Part shown: positions 28,101 through 40,100 of the stretch, piece after piece
Layout of the letters: every line of letters starts with the position of its first letter
Numbering within the stretch: position 1 is the stretch's first letter
NCBI GenBank assembly: GCA_029204225.1
Contig: CM055103.1
Coordinates: 4,863,756 to 4,927,755, forward strand
Length of the DNA stretch: 64,000 nt
DNA from: Diphasiastrum complanatum
Lineage: Eukaryota > Streptophyta > Lycopodiopsida > Lycopodiales > Lycopodiaceae
Direction: 5' to 3'
Notes under the pieces: generated by a model
What the model was told of the DNA's origin: nothing
The model's database searches: none
Seen by the model: only the letters and a program-made list of their open reading frames with translations
Position numbers and translations under genes: made by a program

Positions 28101-31100
28101 CACAAGGAGAATTGCATAAGCACCTCACAAACTCAAAAGTCTCAAGAAGAAATGAATTGCTAGAGAGAGAGAGGAGGGCGTGGGTCCTCCAAATCCCTTG
28201 TGAGGCAAGCACCTCCTTTACATGCATGGAAAGTCTAGGTGTCAACCATAGAGGTGAGCTACTTGGCCAAATGGGCCACTTGCACTAATTTACCTAGCTT
28301 ACTCATGCATTTAATTAAAACATGCCCCGTGAGTTATGTACAACTTAACTAATGCATAGCCAAAAGGGGTAAAATAGGCATCACTCTTCAACACACCCCC
28401 TTAATGGCAATTTTATTCAAACTGACACCCAACAAAGTTCTGAACTTTTCAAACTTATCTTTACTAAGTGGTTTAGTAAAAATATCAGCTATCTGGTCGT
28501 TGGTTCACAATAAACTAGCTCGATCTCCCCACTGTGCACTTTCTCTCGTATAAAATGCTGGTCCACCCCTATGTGTTTCGTTCGTGCATCGCAAGCTGAA
28601 TGCAACTTTGGTTATCACAATGTAACAATGTAGGTCTTACTTGAGCAATCTGCATGTCCTCAAGTAGACGGCGTAACCAAATGGCTTCACAGGCGGACCT
28701 CGTAGTCGCCCTGTACTCAGCTTCGATAGATGATAGAGCAATAGTAGGCTGCTTCTTACTGCACCATGATATAGCCCCTGAACCTAGGCTGAAACAATAG
28801 CCTGTCGTCGATCTCCGATCGTCTCTATCACCTGCCCAATCAGAATCTGAATAACCCTCCAGCTGAAGGGTCCTGTCATCTGTGTATCCAATCCCATAAG
28901 TCACTGTCCCTCTCACATATCGTAGGATCCGCTTGGCTGCCTTCCAATGTGCTTCGGTAGGCTTACTCATGAATTGGCTTGCTCCAACCGCATAAGCAAT
29001 ATCTGGCCTGGTGGTAGTAAGGTAAATCAGGCTGCCCACTAACTGACAATAGAGCGTCTCATCTGCAAATGCTGGACCATCATCTCCTGATGGCTTGTTG
29101 CTTGTATCCATGGGTGTGCTGATTGGTTTGCTTTCTTGCATATTAAACCTCTTCAATAATTTCGGTGCATACTTTGCCTGTGAGATAAAAAAACAACGCT
29201 TCCCTTTCCATACTTCAACTCCTAGGACCCAAATCTTTCATCTCAAACTCACTAGAAAGAATCTTCTTAACACAAGCAATAAGCTTCTTATTGCTTCCCG
29301 TGATGAGTAGATCATCCACATAGAGCACAACAACCACAAAGTCTTCTCCTTCCCTGAAGACATAAAGATTGCAATCAGACTTACTCTTCTCAAACCCTTG
29401 CCTTGCAAAGTACTCATCAATTCGGCTATACCAAGCCCTTGGCGCCTGTTTGAGCCCATACAAGGCTTTCCTAAGCTTGCAAACCAGACTCTCCTTGCCT
29501 GTTATTTCAAATCCCTGCGGTTATTCCATGTAAACCTCCTCCTTTAGGTGCCCATTAAGAAAGGCACTCTTGACATCCATTTGATGGACATCCCAATCAA
29601 AATATGAGGCTATAGCCAAAACGGTCCTGATAGATGTCAACTTAGCAACAGGTGCGAATGTCTCATCATAGTCTAGCCCCTCTTGCTGAGCATAGCCTTT
29701 CGCCACCAACCTTGCCTTGTACTTGTCCACTGTTCCATTGGCATGAAACTTGGTCTTATAGACCCACTTGCAACCTATTGGTTGCTTCCCTTCTGGCAAT
29801 GTAGTGAGCTCCCATGTGTCATTCTTGACAATGGAGTCGTACTCCTCCTGCATGGCATGTTGCCATACCTTTTCTCTCACGGCTTCGTGAAAAAATTGTG
29901 GCTCATCTGCATTCAGAATAGTGGACATAAGAGCAAAGTTAGTCTCTTGTCTCTCATGAGACCTAAGAGATCTTCTGACACCCTGTTCACTGCTCTCTCC
30001 TTCTTCCATCATTTGACCTTCTTTGATTGTTTCCCAATACCACCTAGGTAGCTTCTTCCTAGCAGTAGGTGATGTGGATGGTGACCACGTATCCCATGGT
30101 ACTGTCTTAGTCTTCCTTTTCTCCCCAACTTCGGCTTCTGGTACTTGGCCAAAAAGAGGTCTCGAACTAGTAGGTTTGATTTCCTGTTGTTGCTCCTGCA
30201 CTTGAGGCTTACAGGACTCTTGACTAGGATCCCCATCCGTGGAATCAATCAAGGGTATGAACTCAATAGTTCCTTCCTTCTCCTGCTCCTGTATCTTGGG
30301 TGCATGCTCTTCATCAAAGATGACATCTCGACTTAGGATCTTCTTCCTGTTTTCGAGATCATATAGCACATAAGCTTTCTCACCTTCACTATACCCAAGA
30401 AAGACACACTTTACGAATTTTGCATCAAGTTTCTTCCGCAAGTCCTTTGGTATATGTGCATATGCTGTACACCAAAATACTCGAAGGCTGCCCACTTTGG
30501 GCTTGTTGCCACTATATGCTTCTTCTGGCGTGATCCCTTCAACTGCTTTGGTTGGACTTCTATTCAATAGAAAAACAGCAGTTGCTACCGCTTCCGCCCA
30601 AAAGGAATTTGGCAACCCCTTTGCCTTGAGCATGCTCCTCGCACACTCAACTATAGACCTGTTTTTCCGCTCAGCCACGCCGTTCTGCTGCGGTGTATGT
30701 GGAGCAATAAACTGTCTCTTTATCCCACATGCTTTGCAAAGATCTTTGAACTCATCAGAAATATACTCACCACCCTTATCTGAACTGAGAGTCTTTAACC
30801 TCTTCCCTGTGTGGTTTTCCACCATAGCTTTCCACTGTTTGAAGCATTTGAATGCTTCAGATTTCAGCTTCAGAAAATAGACCCATACCTTCCGTGAGAA
30901 ATCATCTACGAAGGTCATGAGATAGTATGCCCCCCCTGCTGATTTGACCTGCATGGGACCGCATAAATCTGAATGCACAAGTTCAAGAATACCCTTGGTC
31001 CTGGTAGCTTTCTACTTTGGAAACTTCCCTAATGCACAAGCCTCACATGTATCTGAAGAAGACTTAATGCTAGGAAGATCTACTACCATTTTGTGCCTAT

Positions 31101-34100
31101 TTAAAACTTGCAAGCTTTTATAACTCAAATGACCATATCTCTCGTGCCAAAGCTTGTCCCCATTAGTATCCCTTGCAGACAAGGCCTCTTGGCTAGGAAT
31201 GGTTGTGAAAAGCTTGTAAAGACCTCCTTCTTGCATTCCCTTGGCTACCACCTTGAAATTTTGATCTTTGTCTTTTACCAAACATGTAGAATCATCAAAC
31301 TCTGCCACCATATTATGTTTGGTAATGGCACCAACAGATAGCAAGTTCTTAGCCAACCCTGGTACATGCAACACACTTTTAATTTCCTTCACCTCACCTG
31401 ATGACAGCTGTACTGCAACTGTGCCTTTGCCCCTCACCATACATGTAGAATTATCTCCAAGGCAAACATGTTGACCATCTTCTGTCTCCTCATAGGTGTT
31501 GAACCAATCTCTATGAGGTGTCATGTGCTTTGAGGCTCCAGAATCAATGTACCATCCACCAAATGTGGATTCAGATGATAGGGCTGCGGTGAATAGCTCA
31601 AGCACACCAAATTGCTCCTCCTCTGCAACTTTGTCAACAAAGTGACCCTGCTGGTTCTTTCCCTTCTTCTGATCACTTTGCTTCTTCCTGCATTCAAAGG
31701 CAAAATGCCCATACTTACCACAATAGTTGCAGTTGCCCTTCCTCTTGGGTGTAGATGAGGAATTGGTACTTGACTCCTCTCCAACCTGTAACTTGGACAC
31801 CTGCTGCTCCAAGCTTTGCTTTGAGTTCTTCTTTTTGCCTTTGCCTTTCTTCTGAAAGTTTTGCTTCTTCTTAGAAGCAAATGCAAGCTCTGGATTATCT
31901 TCCCTTTCAGAAAGATTCTTCCTTCTCATCTCCTCCTGTAAAAGAAGACCACATAACTCCCCAAAGGTTGGGAGTTTCTCCCTAGCAGAAAGGGACATCA
32001 CATAGTCTTGATAGTTGAATGACAAGCTATTCAAGACTATGGGAACAATACTCCTGTCACTTACTTTCTCTCCAACTGAAGCAAGCTAATCCATTAGGTC
32101 CTTGACCTTTGTAATATGATCACCAATTGTTGCACCTGCTTCCATCTTGAGAGTATGTAACCTGTTTTGCAAATACACCAGCTTGGCTGAATCCACTGTT
32201 TCCAACATAGACTTCAGAATTGTCCAAGCATCAGCTGCATCCCTTGCATTGCAAATGTGAGGAATAATATTGTCCTTGACAGAAAGATTAATTATCCTAT
32301 GAGCTTTCTGTCTCCTGTTCATGTAGTCCTTCAATTCAGGATCAGATGTTGGTACAGGTTCTGTACCTGTCATCACCTCCTAGCAATTCTTGTCCATCAA
32401 GATATTAGCTATCTTGAACTTCCACACTCTGTAGTTTGTGCCATCTAGTTTGCTAGATTCACCCAACAAATTCTCCCCAAGACTGGCCATGCTAAAATCT
32501 GTGCTTAAACAGAAGCTCAACCTGAAAAAGATCAGAAAAGAACAACTTCCAGCAACAAGGGTTTAACCCCAAACTAGGGTATGTAGCCACTTCAAGGCAA
32601 CCCTTCAGCTCCTGCTTTTGTCTTTGCCACTTGGTGTGGCCTCACTAGCACAAGCACTAGGCCCCACTAGAACAGAAACCAGAAGCCCCTACAGAAAGTG
32701 CGCCCTACTTTTGTGTAAGCTCCTCCAGAAAGACTCCCCAAAACTTAGCCAGATTTAGAAAGTTTTTGGATCATCCCACTCCCCTTGCCAATAGCTCTCC
32801 AACAGTGCAAGACTCCACCTCACATGCTCCCTCTTTCAAGCTAGTAGAAGATGAGAATCTTCTCAAGAATCTAAGCACTGAAGTTTCTCTCACTCAGAGA
32901 CTCACAGGCTAAACAACCTGCTCTGATACCATGAAGATTTACAAGACCTAGCTATGGAGTATCTTAACTCAAATGCTAGATCAACTATGAAAGCTTGAGA
33001 AACTTGGCTATGGAAAATATCACACACAAGGAGAATTGCATAAGCACCTCACAAACTCAAAAGTCTCAAGAAGAAATGAATTGCTAGAGAGAGAGAGGAG
33101 GGCGTGGGTCCTCCAAATCCCTTGTGAGGCAAGCACCTCCTTTACATGCATGGAAAGTCTAGGTGTCAACCATAGGAGTGAGCTACTTGGCCAAGTGGGC
33201 CACTTGCACTAATTTACATAACTTACAAAAGGGGGTCTCATGCATTTAATTAAAACATGCCCCATGAGTTATGTACAACTTAACTAATGCATAGCCAAAA
33301 GGGGTAAAATAGGCATTACTCTTCAACACTCCCTTTCTCCCGCACTGCAGCACAAGTACTCTCCCATCTCTTCCTCTGTTTCTCGTCCTTCGCGTCCTTT
33401 CACACGTCCTATTTTTTCCTCTCCATCCTCTGCTAGTCCCACATCTGTCAGTTCACCTTCGTCCACTCTTCCTTTTGCACCACATCCTCCTTTTTCTCCT
33501 CGTCCTGTTTTTGTTCGTCGCTACTCACAGCCTAAGATGTCTGAAATCCGTGAGAAGGGCTTATGTTTCAACTGTAAGAGTCCTGATCATATCGCCCGTG
33601 ATTGCCGACAGCCTGCCACTGCTACTGCCGTCTATTTCCATGATGCTGACACACCTGATGATAGTCCTGATTCTGCCATATGCCTTCATATTCTTGATGA
33701 TGACCCACCTGTTGATCAGTTTGCCACACCCACTGAGCCTGTTCCTAATCCCCCTGATCTAGCTGTATGCCATGCTCAGCTTGCTTATGCTATTTGGGCC
33801 GGTAAGCCGGGTCCACGCCATATCCGTCTTCGCGTACGTATCACTGGTCGTGAGCTTATTGCCCTTGTTGACACGGGTAGCACTCACTCGTTTCTCAGCA
33901 GTCATATTACTACACGCATTCGTGCTATGCCAATCACTACGCCTCATCCCCTGCATGTTGAGGTTGCCAGCGCACACTCTTTTCTTAGCACGCAGGTGTA
34001 TCAGCAGCTTTCATATCGGATTGGAGACTTCCTTGGTCAGGCAGATTTTCATATTATTCCACTTACACGGTACGATCTTATCCTCGGTGCTGATTGGTTT

Positions 34101-37100
34101 GCATCCCTTGGTGCGATTACAGTAGACCTCCAGCAGCAGACATTGACATTCTCTCATGATGGTACTCAGCATATATTTTCCGGTATTGATCCTCGGCAGG
34201 ACTATCAGCTTATTTCCGGGAAGCAGTTCATACGGAGCCTCCCCAAGGCCCACTGTGCGGCTATTCTTTCTGTTCAGCCAGTTCAGCCTATTGCGGATGC
34301 ACCACCTTTGCCACAGGTATTTTCTGAACTGTTGCGTGAATTTGAGCATGTTTTTAGAGAGCCGACTCAGTTACCACCTTTACGAGATGTCAACCACCAT
34401 ATAGACCTTGTTTCCTCTGCATCACCTCCTTCTCGTCCTCCTTTTCGTATGTCTATTGTTGAGCGCGAGGAAGTCCAGCGTCAGGTGTCTGATTTATTAC
34501 GTCAAGGCCTTATTGTTCCTAGCCACAGTCCTTTTGGTGCTCTTGTTTTACTTGTTGATAAGAAGGATGGTACTAAACGTCTATGTATAGATTATCGTGC
34601 TTTCAATAAACTTACTATCTGTAATCAGTACCCTATCCCTCATATGGATGACCTGTTTGACCAGTTAGGCCAAGCCAAGATCTTTTCTAAACTTGACCTC
34701 TGTTCCGGTTATCACCAGATTCGTATACATCCTCCTGATGAGCACAAGACAGCTTTCCGTACCCACTTTGGTCTGTATAAGTTTCGTGTCCTTCCTTTTG
34801 GTGTTACCAATGGCCCGCCCACTTTTCAGAATGTCATGAATAACATCTTTCGTCCTCTGCTTGGAAAGTGTGTCATTGTTTATTTTGACGATATCCTCAT
34901 TTATAGCACCACTCTCTCTCTCTTCATGTTCAGCACGTTCGTTCTGTTTTTGTTTTGTTAGTTACTCATCATCTGTATGCTAAACGTTCTAAATGTTCTT
35001 TTGCTGTTGTACAAATCGAGTTTTTGGGCTTCTTTGTTACTAATGGTACTGTTCGTCTCGACCCTAAGGTCCGTTCTATTCTTTCATGGCCTGTGCCTGC
35101 TGATGTTCATGATGTTCGTATGTTTCTTGGTCTTGCTATCCATCTTCGTAAACCAGTTGCTCATTTTGCCACTCTTGCATCTCCTTTGCATGCTCTGTTG
35201 AAAAAGGAAACTTCATTTGCTTGGACTCCCGCATGTCAGTCAGCTTTTGATACTTTGAAGGTTAAGCTTACCACTGCCCCTGTTTTACGTCTTCCAGATT
35301 TTTCCCAGCGTTTTGCTGTTGAGACTGATGCTAGTTCCACAGGATTAGGTGCTTTGTTACGTCAGCGTTAGTGTGTTATTGCATATGAAACCCGTCGTCT
35401 TCGTTCGTATGAGCAGCGCTATTCCACTCATGAAAAAGAGTTGCTTGCTATCATTTTTGCTTTAAATAAGTGGCGGCATTATCTGTATCGTGTTCCGTTT
35501 GATGTTTTTACTGATCACCAATCACTTCGTTATTTGTATACACAAAAGGATCTTAGTGATCGTCAGTACCGTTGGCTTCAAATTTTACAGTCCTTTCATT
35601 TTGATATTCATTATAAGCCTGGTAAAAGTAACGCTGCTGCTGATGCTTTGTCTCGTTTACCTACTCTTACTTACAGTCTTGTTACGTCTCCCCACTCTTG
35701 CTATGATGATCTTCCTCAGGTTTATGCCACATGTCCAGACTTTCGTGATGTTATGTCGTCTGCCTCTCATCCTTCCTCTCACCCTCACCAGGTTTATTCC
35801 ATTGTTAATCATCGTTTGTTTCAATATGGTTCGTTATGTATTCCCAGCACTCTCGACATACGTCCACAGCTCCTCCTTGATGCCCATTCCTCTCCTGTTG
35901 GTGGCCATTTTGGTTTTCAGAAGTCCTTGTTCCGTTTGAAAAAACATTTTTATTGGCCTTCCATGAAGCATGAGCTTTCCCACCTTATTCATACTTGTGA
36001 TTTTTGCCTTCGTAACAAGTATTCCCGTGAAAAACCTGGCGGTCTCCTTCAAAGTTGGCCTATTCCTTCCCGCCAGTGGACTAATATATCTGCCCATTGA
36101 TGTTTTTTATCATACCCCTATCCTAGCTGATCAGGCTCGATCACTTGCAACTACCATTGCTTCTCGGGATGCTCCGGCTTCTCTTGATGTTCCTTTCTCA
36201 GATGGGATATCTTGATGCAGTATTTTTCTCTGGCACTGGTTCTTATCTTATTTTGCCTACATTGGGGGCAATGTTCTTTATAGCCAGGGAGAGTTACGAA
36301 CTACAAGATACAGGCCTACTGGGCTACTCTGCATATATTCCGCAAGCCTCTTTACATTTACTGTTGGTTATGTATATTTTTGGTTACGCATTTTATATTA
36401 GTCATGTACAGGCCCCAGAGACTTTTTATATGCTTATGACCCGCACTAGGTCCTTTTTTATGACATTGACTGGCCTTGTGCCCTTATTATATGGTTATAT
36501 GTGGAGTGGGGGGACTGTAATATGTATGATGGTGACAATATCAATAATTGATTGAGGAAAGTATCACTGAGTCGTGACCAGTTGGCAGTGACCACATACT
36601 GAATCCTGATACTATAGCTTCTCCTCTTGAATTGCATTCTCTAGAGCATTCTCATGAAATTGGATGGATCTACTTGTTACCGGACTGTCTATGACACATG
36701 TAAACCCTCAAAAACACATTCAAAAAAAAAAACCCTAAAAAAAAATTCCGTTTCGAACCAGAACCAGTCGTTTCAAACGCGTTTTGAAACGACGTATGAA
36801 ACGAGCCCTCGAAACATTGTTTAGAGTCTTATAAGAGAGCAAGAAGTTTAGCTCATGAGGGTTTGCATGCCCATTGCCACATGGTAGCAAGTACTCGATA
36901 ACATGTCAACAATCACACTTCTATGACCAATGCCCATTGCCTAGCCATCCTATAAACCCTAGCCCTTATTTGGCCCCTATCATCTATGTGACCCCATAAA
37001 TAGGCGTTTTAAAATAGTCGTTTCGAACATGAAAAAAGCGTTTTGAAACGGGCCCGTTTCGACAGGGACCATTTCAAACTCGTTTTTTCGTTCAAAATAC

Positions 37101-40100
37101 ATTTCGATGAATCATTGCACCAGATGGAAGAACCAATGCACATGGAAGAGTTAGAGCAAGCTCACAATCAAGATATTCCAAGTTTGACGACTTTTTTTTG
37201 GTTAGGAAGGTGGACATCACTCCTCTAGCAACACTATCACGATCGGTTTAGCATGGTTATCAATTTTCTAACACTGCTTTGATAGTTATGGATGGAAATT
37301 GTGGCATAAAGATGTATCTATTCTATTTAAAACAACCATCAAAGTTGAATGAAAGCACACAACCTACCATCCACAGTTGAGATGACTATTGAGATGACTA
37401 TTTACAAGGGTACATAAGGATGGGACGTGAGGGTTGTGGGCATTCCATTAACTATTCAAAGCTATAGAAAAGAGTTAAATTTTGAGATAAAATGTTTGGC
37501 TCGATTTCATTGTGTTGCAAATTTTGTGGTACATGAATCAAGATCCAAAAGCCCTGTCTATGTTGCCTAGGATACTCATGTTGTTACAATCTTACTTACT
37601 GCAAACCTCCAGGTGCCGATTAACCACAAGAGACCGAACGATTCCCGTTCCACCCCGCCATAGGACCTAATCCGGGTCCACCCACCGTGCCCTGGCCTGT
37701 GACCGTATCAAGCTGGATCCGACCTCCATCCCAGACGGCATCCCATACCACCGCCCAGGCTCTCAGCCATCTCCTGCCTCACGCTAGCAATACATCCAGC
37801 TTTGCCTTGATCACCTCCAAAATAGGCTAACTTCCCTCTAGGAGGGGTGAGTTGTATGGAGAGGTTAAAAATGGACCCAACTTCATATTCTTTAGCAAGA
37901 GCCCCCAACTTATTAGACTTGGGCATCAGTAATAGATTGCCTCACAGTTTAAACAGAAAGGGTTGTGCCTCCTATACCTTTGGTCTCAACTACGCAATTG
38001 CGTAAGATACACTGTGAGTACAAGTTTGTCTGCTTTCTGCTTCATATGCCTATAAACCAAACTAGAAAGCGTAGCTGGTGGGCAAAAAGCACAACGAAAG
38101 ATAAAAAGCATTAACACAAACTAGCTGGCCATAATCTGGACAAAGATCTCAAAAGAGAACTTTATGTCCGCTCTACAGGGTCCACATACAGCTGCAGATA
38201 ATTTACTTCATCATGCACTAGCATGGACTTCACACTATGACATCCTTACTCTTGCAATCAGAGACATACAAACAAACAGCAGATGCAGTTCCACATGCAT
38301 CAAATTATGTCAGCATCAGTTTGCATATAACCTTAGTGTAAACTACTGTGTTTATTGTATGCAAGTCTCTGAGGGTGAAGTGCCGTATCATCTAGCGAGA
38401 ATGTTAGCTCTAAAAGAGAAAAGTACAAAAGCCTTCTAGGGTGAAGTGCCGTATCATCTAGCGAGAATGTTAGCTCTAAAAGAGAAAAGTACAAAAGCCT
38501 TCTAGGCAAATTTCCTGCACCCTTTCACGTATACTTACACAGAGAAAGACCTTCATCCAGAAAGAATTATACTGCCAATGACATATATTCTGCTCTACAA
38601 CTCCAAAAGATAAAAAAAATTACAGTTTACAAGCAGGAAAAGCTGATGGTTGGAGTGACTTTAGCTTACAGTTTTGTGAAAGCAAGGATATCCCTGGTGC
38701 ATACAGACTCTCATTGTATGCACCAATAATCTGCATAAGAATTTTTCAGCTACCTCATCTCCTAAGGAAATTAGTTTAACCAAGGGTACGTTTTGAAGCT
38801 ACATGCCAAAAAATGTGCGAATTTATCCATAACTTTCACCAGAAACTAAGAATTAGTGAAATCATGCAGAACAAACTTACCATTGTGCGAAGGTCGTGAT
38901 TCAGATGTTCTGACTGCATCAGTGACCAAGAAATTACCATCTTTCGTATTCTGGAGCAATCCACTTTCAGGCACATACTTTTTTTGTGCACCTAGTCCCG
39001 TTGCCTGAATTCAAAATGCGACAGATGCAACCCTTTCAGTAATAACGCATTTGCTTGTGCACTAGCCGTCATGCTCTTAACTAAGATTCAGAAGCACTCA
39101 GATAGTGACATTAGTCATTTGTAAAAACATAGTTCAATGCCAAGCTTCTCAAATATACATAACCTCAATACTTGTCAAGAGCCCACTTAAAAGGAGATTA
39201 AAAATCTGGGCACCACCAACTGAAACGTATCATGGTGGAAAATGTTCGTTAGCTAGAGAGGTTGATGTAAAAGGACTAGAATGACAAAGAATAAACTGTA
39301 AACGATTATTTCCTCTCAGCCATAGTTTGGCAAGGAAAAAGCTTCTCATGTACATGCCACCTGAAAATCTTCTAATATTTGGAAGCAAAACAATATTCAA
39401 GTTTATATGTAGTAGGACTATAATCATATAGGCATGTGCACATTCTACAACTAACACATTCTCTGTCATTGAAGAGATTTCTACCACATAGGTATGTGGG
39501 AAAAAAGTTCATTATGTTATAGCTAGACTGGAATATTCTTTTATTGCATTCAAGTAAGAGGGTCACTTCATTATTTTTCACAGGAAGCACGAGAAGAAAT
39601 TAAAGCTTTTATTCTCTGACTCTGATAATCTCAGGCTTACATGAAAATCAAAATTGACCAAAAATGTCTATTTGAGATAGACGGTTGTGAAATTCCGGAC
39701 CCCGGTGTAAATAAAAATCCAATCTAGGGTCTAGAACCGATGGTTTATCACTGAACTCCAATATCGTAGAAATCAAGTAACTTGAACTAATGAACGATGA
39801 GTTTGCGATTATATGAGGAATGAGCAAAAGCTTAGATTGCATCTATGATCTATCAAACCTGCAGGTATTACTATTAAGTTGCACAAGAAAGTGAACGTCA
39901 GCATCACAAACAATCATAGTGTATACAACGATTAACCATTAATCTCCTGCTATTGTTGCAAGGTAACTTCTCGGAGCATGACAAAGACTTCACTTTCTTG
40001 TCTGATATTCAACTGTTTGTACTTTGTTCCAAGAGCAACACCAAGACAAAATTATCGTTAACAACTAGATCATCAATTAGATGCGTTCACTGACTGCCAT

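Larger units (their letters stand above)
28008..33328 (-). mobile_element. Copia-D, nearly intact Ty1-copia retrotransposon nested in Gypsy-3
   Basis: LTRs 28008-28393 and 32932-33328 begin TGTTGAAGAGT (minus strand) and end TCTTCA. They differ by only a few substitutions and one 11-bp indel, so this is the youngest insertion in the window. The target-site duplication is CTCCC (28003-28007 and 33329-33333). The primer binding site (rc of CTCTGATACCA, 32921-32931) and polypurine tract (rc of CACCCCCTTAA, just above 28393) are in place. The frame is long and interrupted by only a few stops. Confidence 0.95.
26204..36512 (+). mobile_element. Gypsy-3, second Ty3-gypsy element, interrupted and truncated
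   Basis: LTR segments starting AGTTACGRACTACARGATACAGG occur at 26204 and 36292. The 5' LTR ends about 26505-26509, next to the primer binding site TGGTATCAGAGC (26510-26521). The 3' LTR stops at GTGGAGTGGGGG (about 36512), losing its last part. The true 5' start was not resolved because the chromovirus inserted beside it. Gag is split by Copia-D. It is not closely related to the chromovirus at 17-26 kb. Confidence 0.8.

Noticed and set aside
30497-30880. 127-codon plus-strand frame inside Copia-D
   Set aside because: It is the antisense shadow of the integrase coding region.
34011-34349. 112-codon minus-strand frame inside Gypsy-3
   Set aside because: Antisense shadow of the protease-RT region.
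37708-37926. 72-codon minus-strand frame in a GC-richer patch
   Set aside because: The patch is unusual in composition, but the peptide is not recognised and no second copy is present; kept only as a remark within the intron entry.
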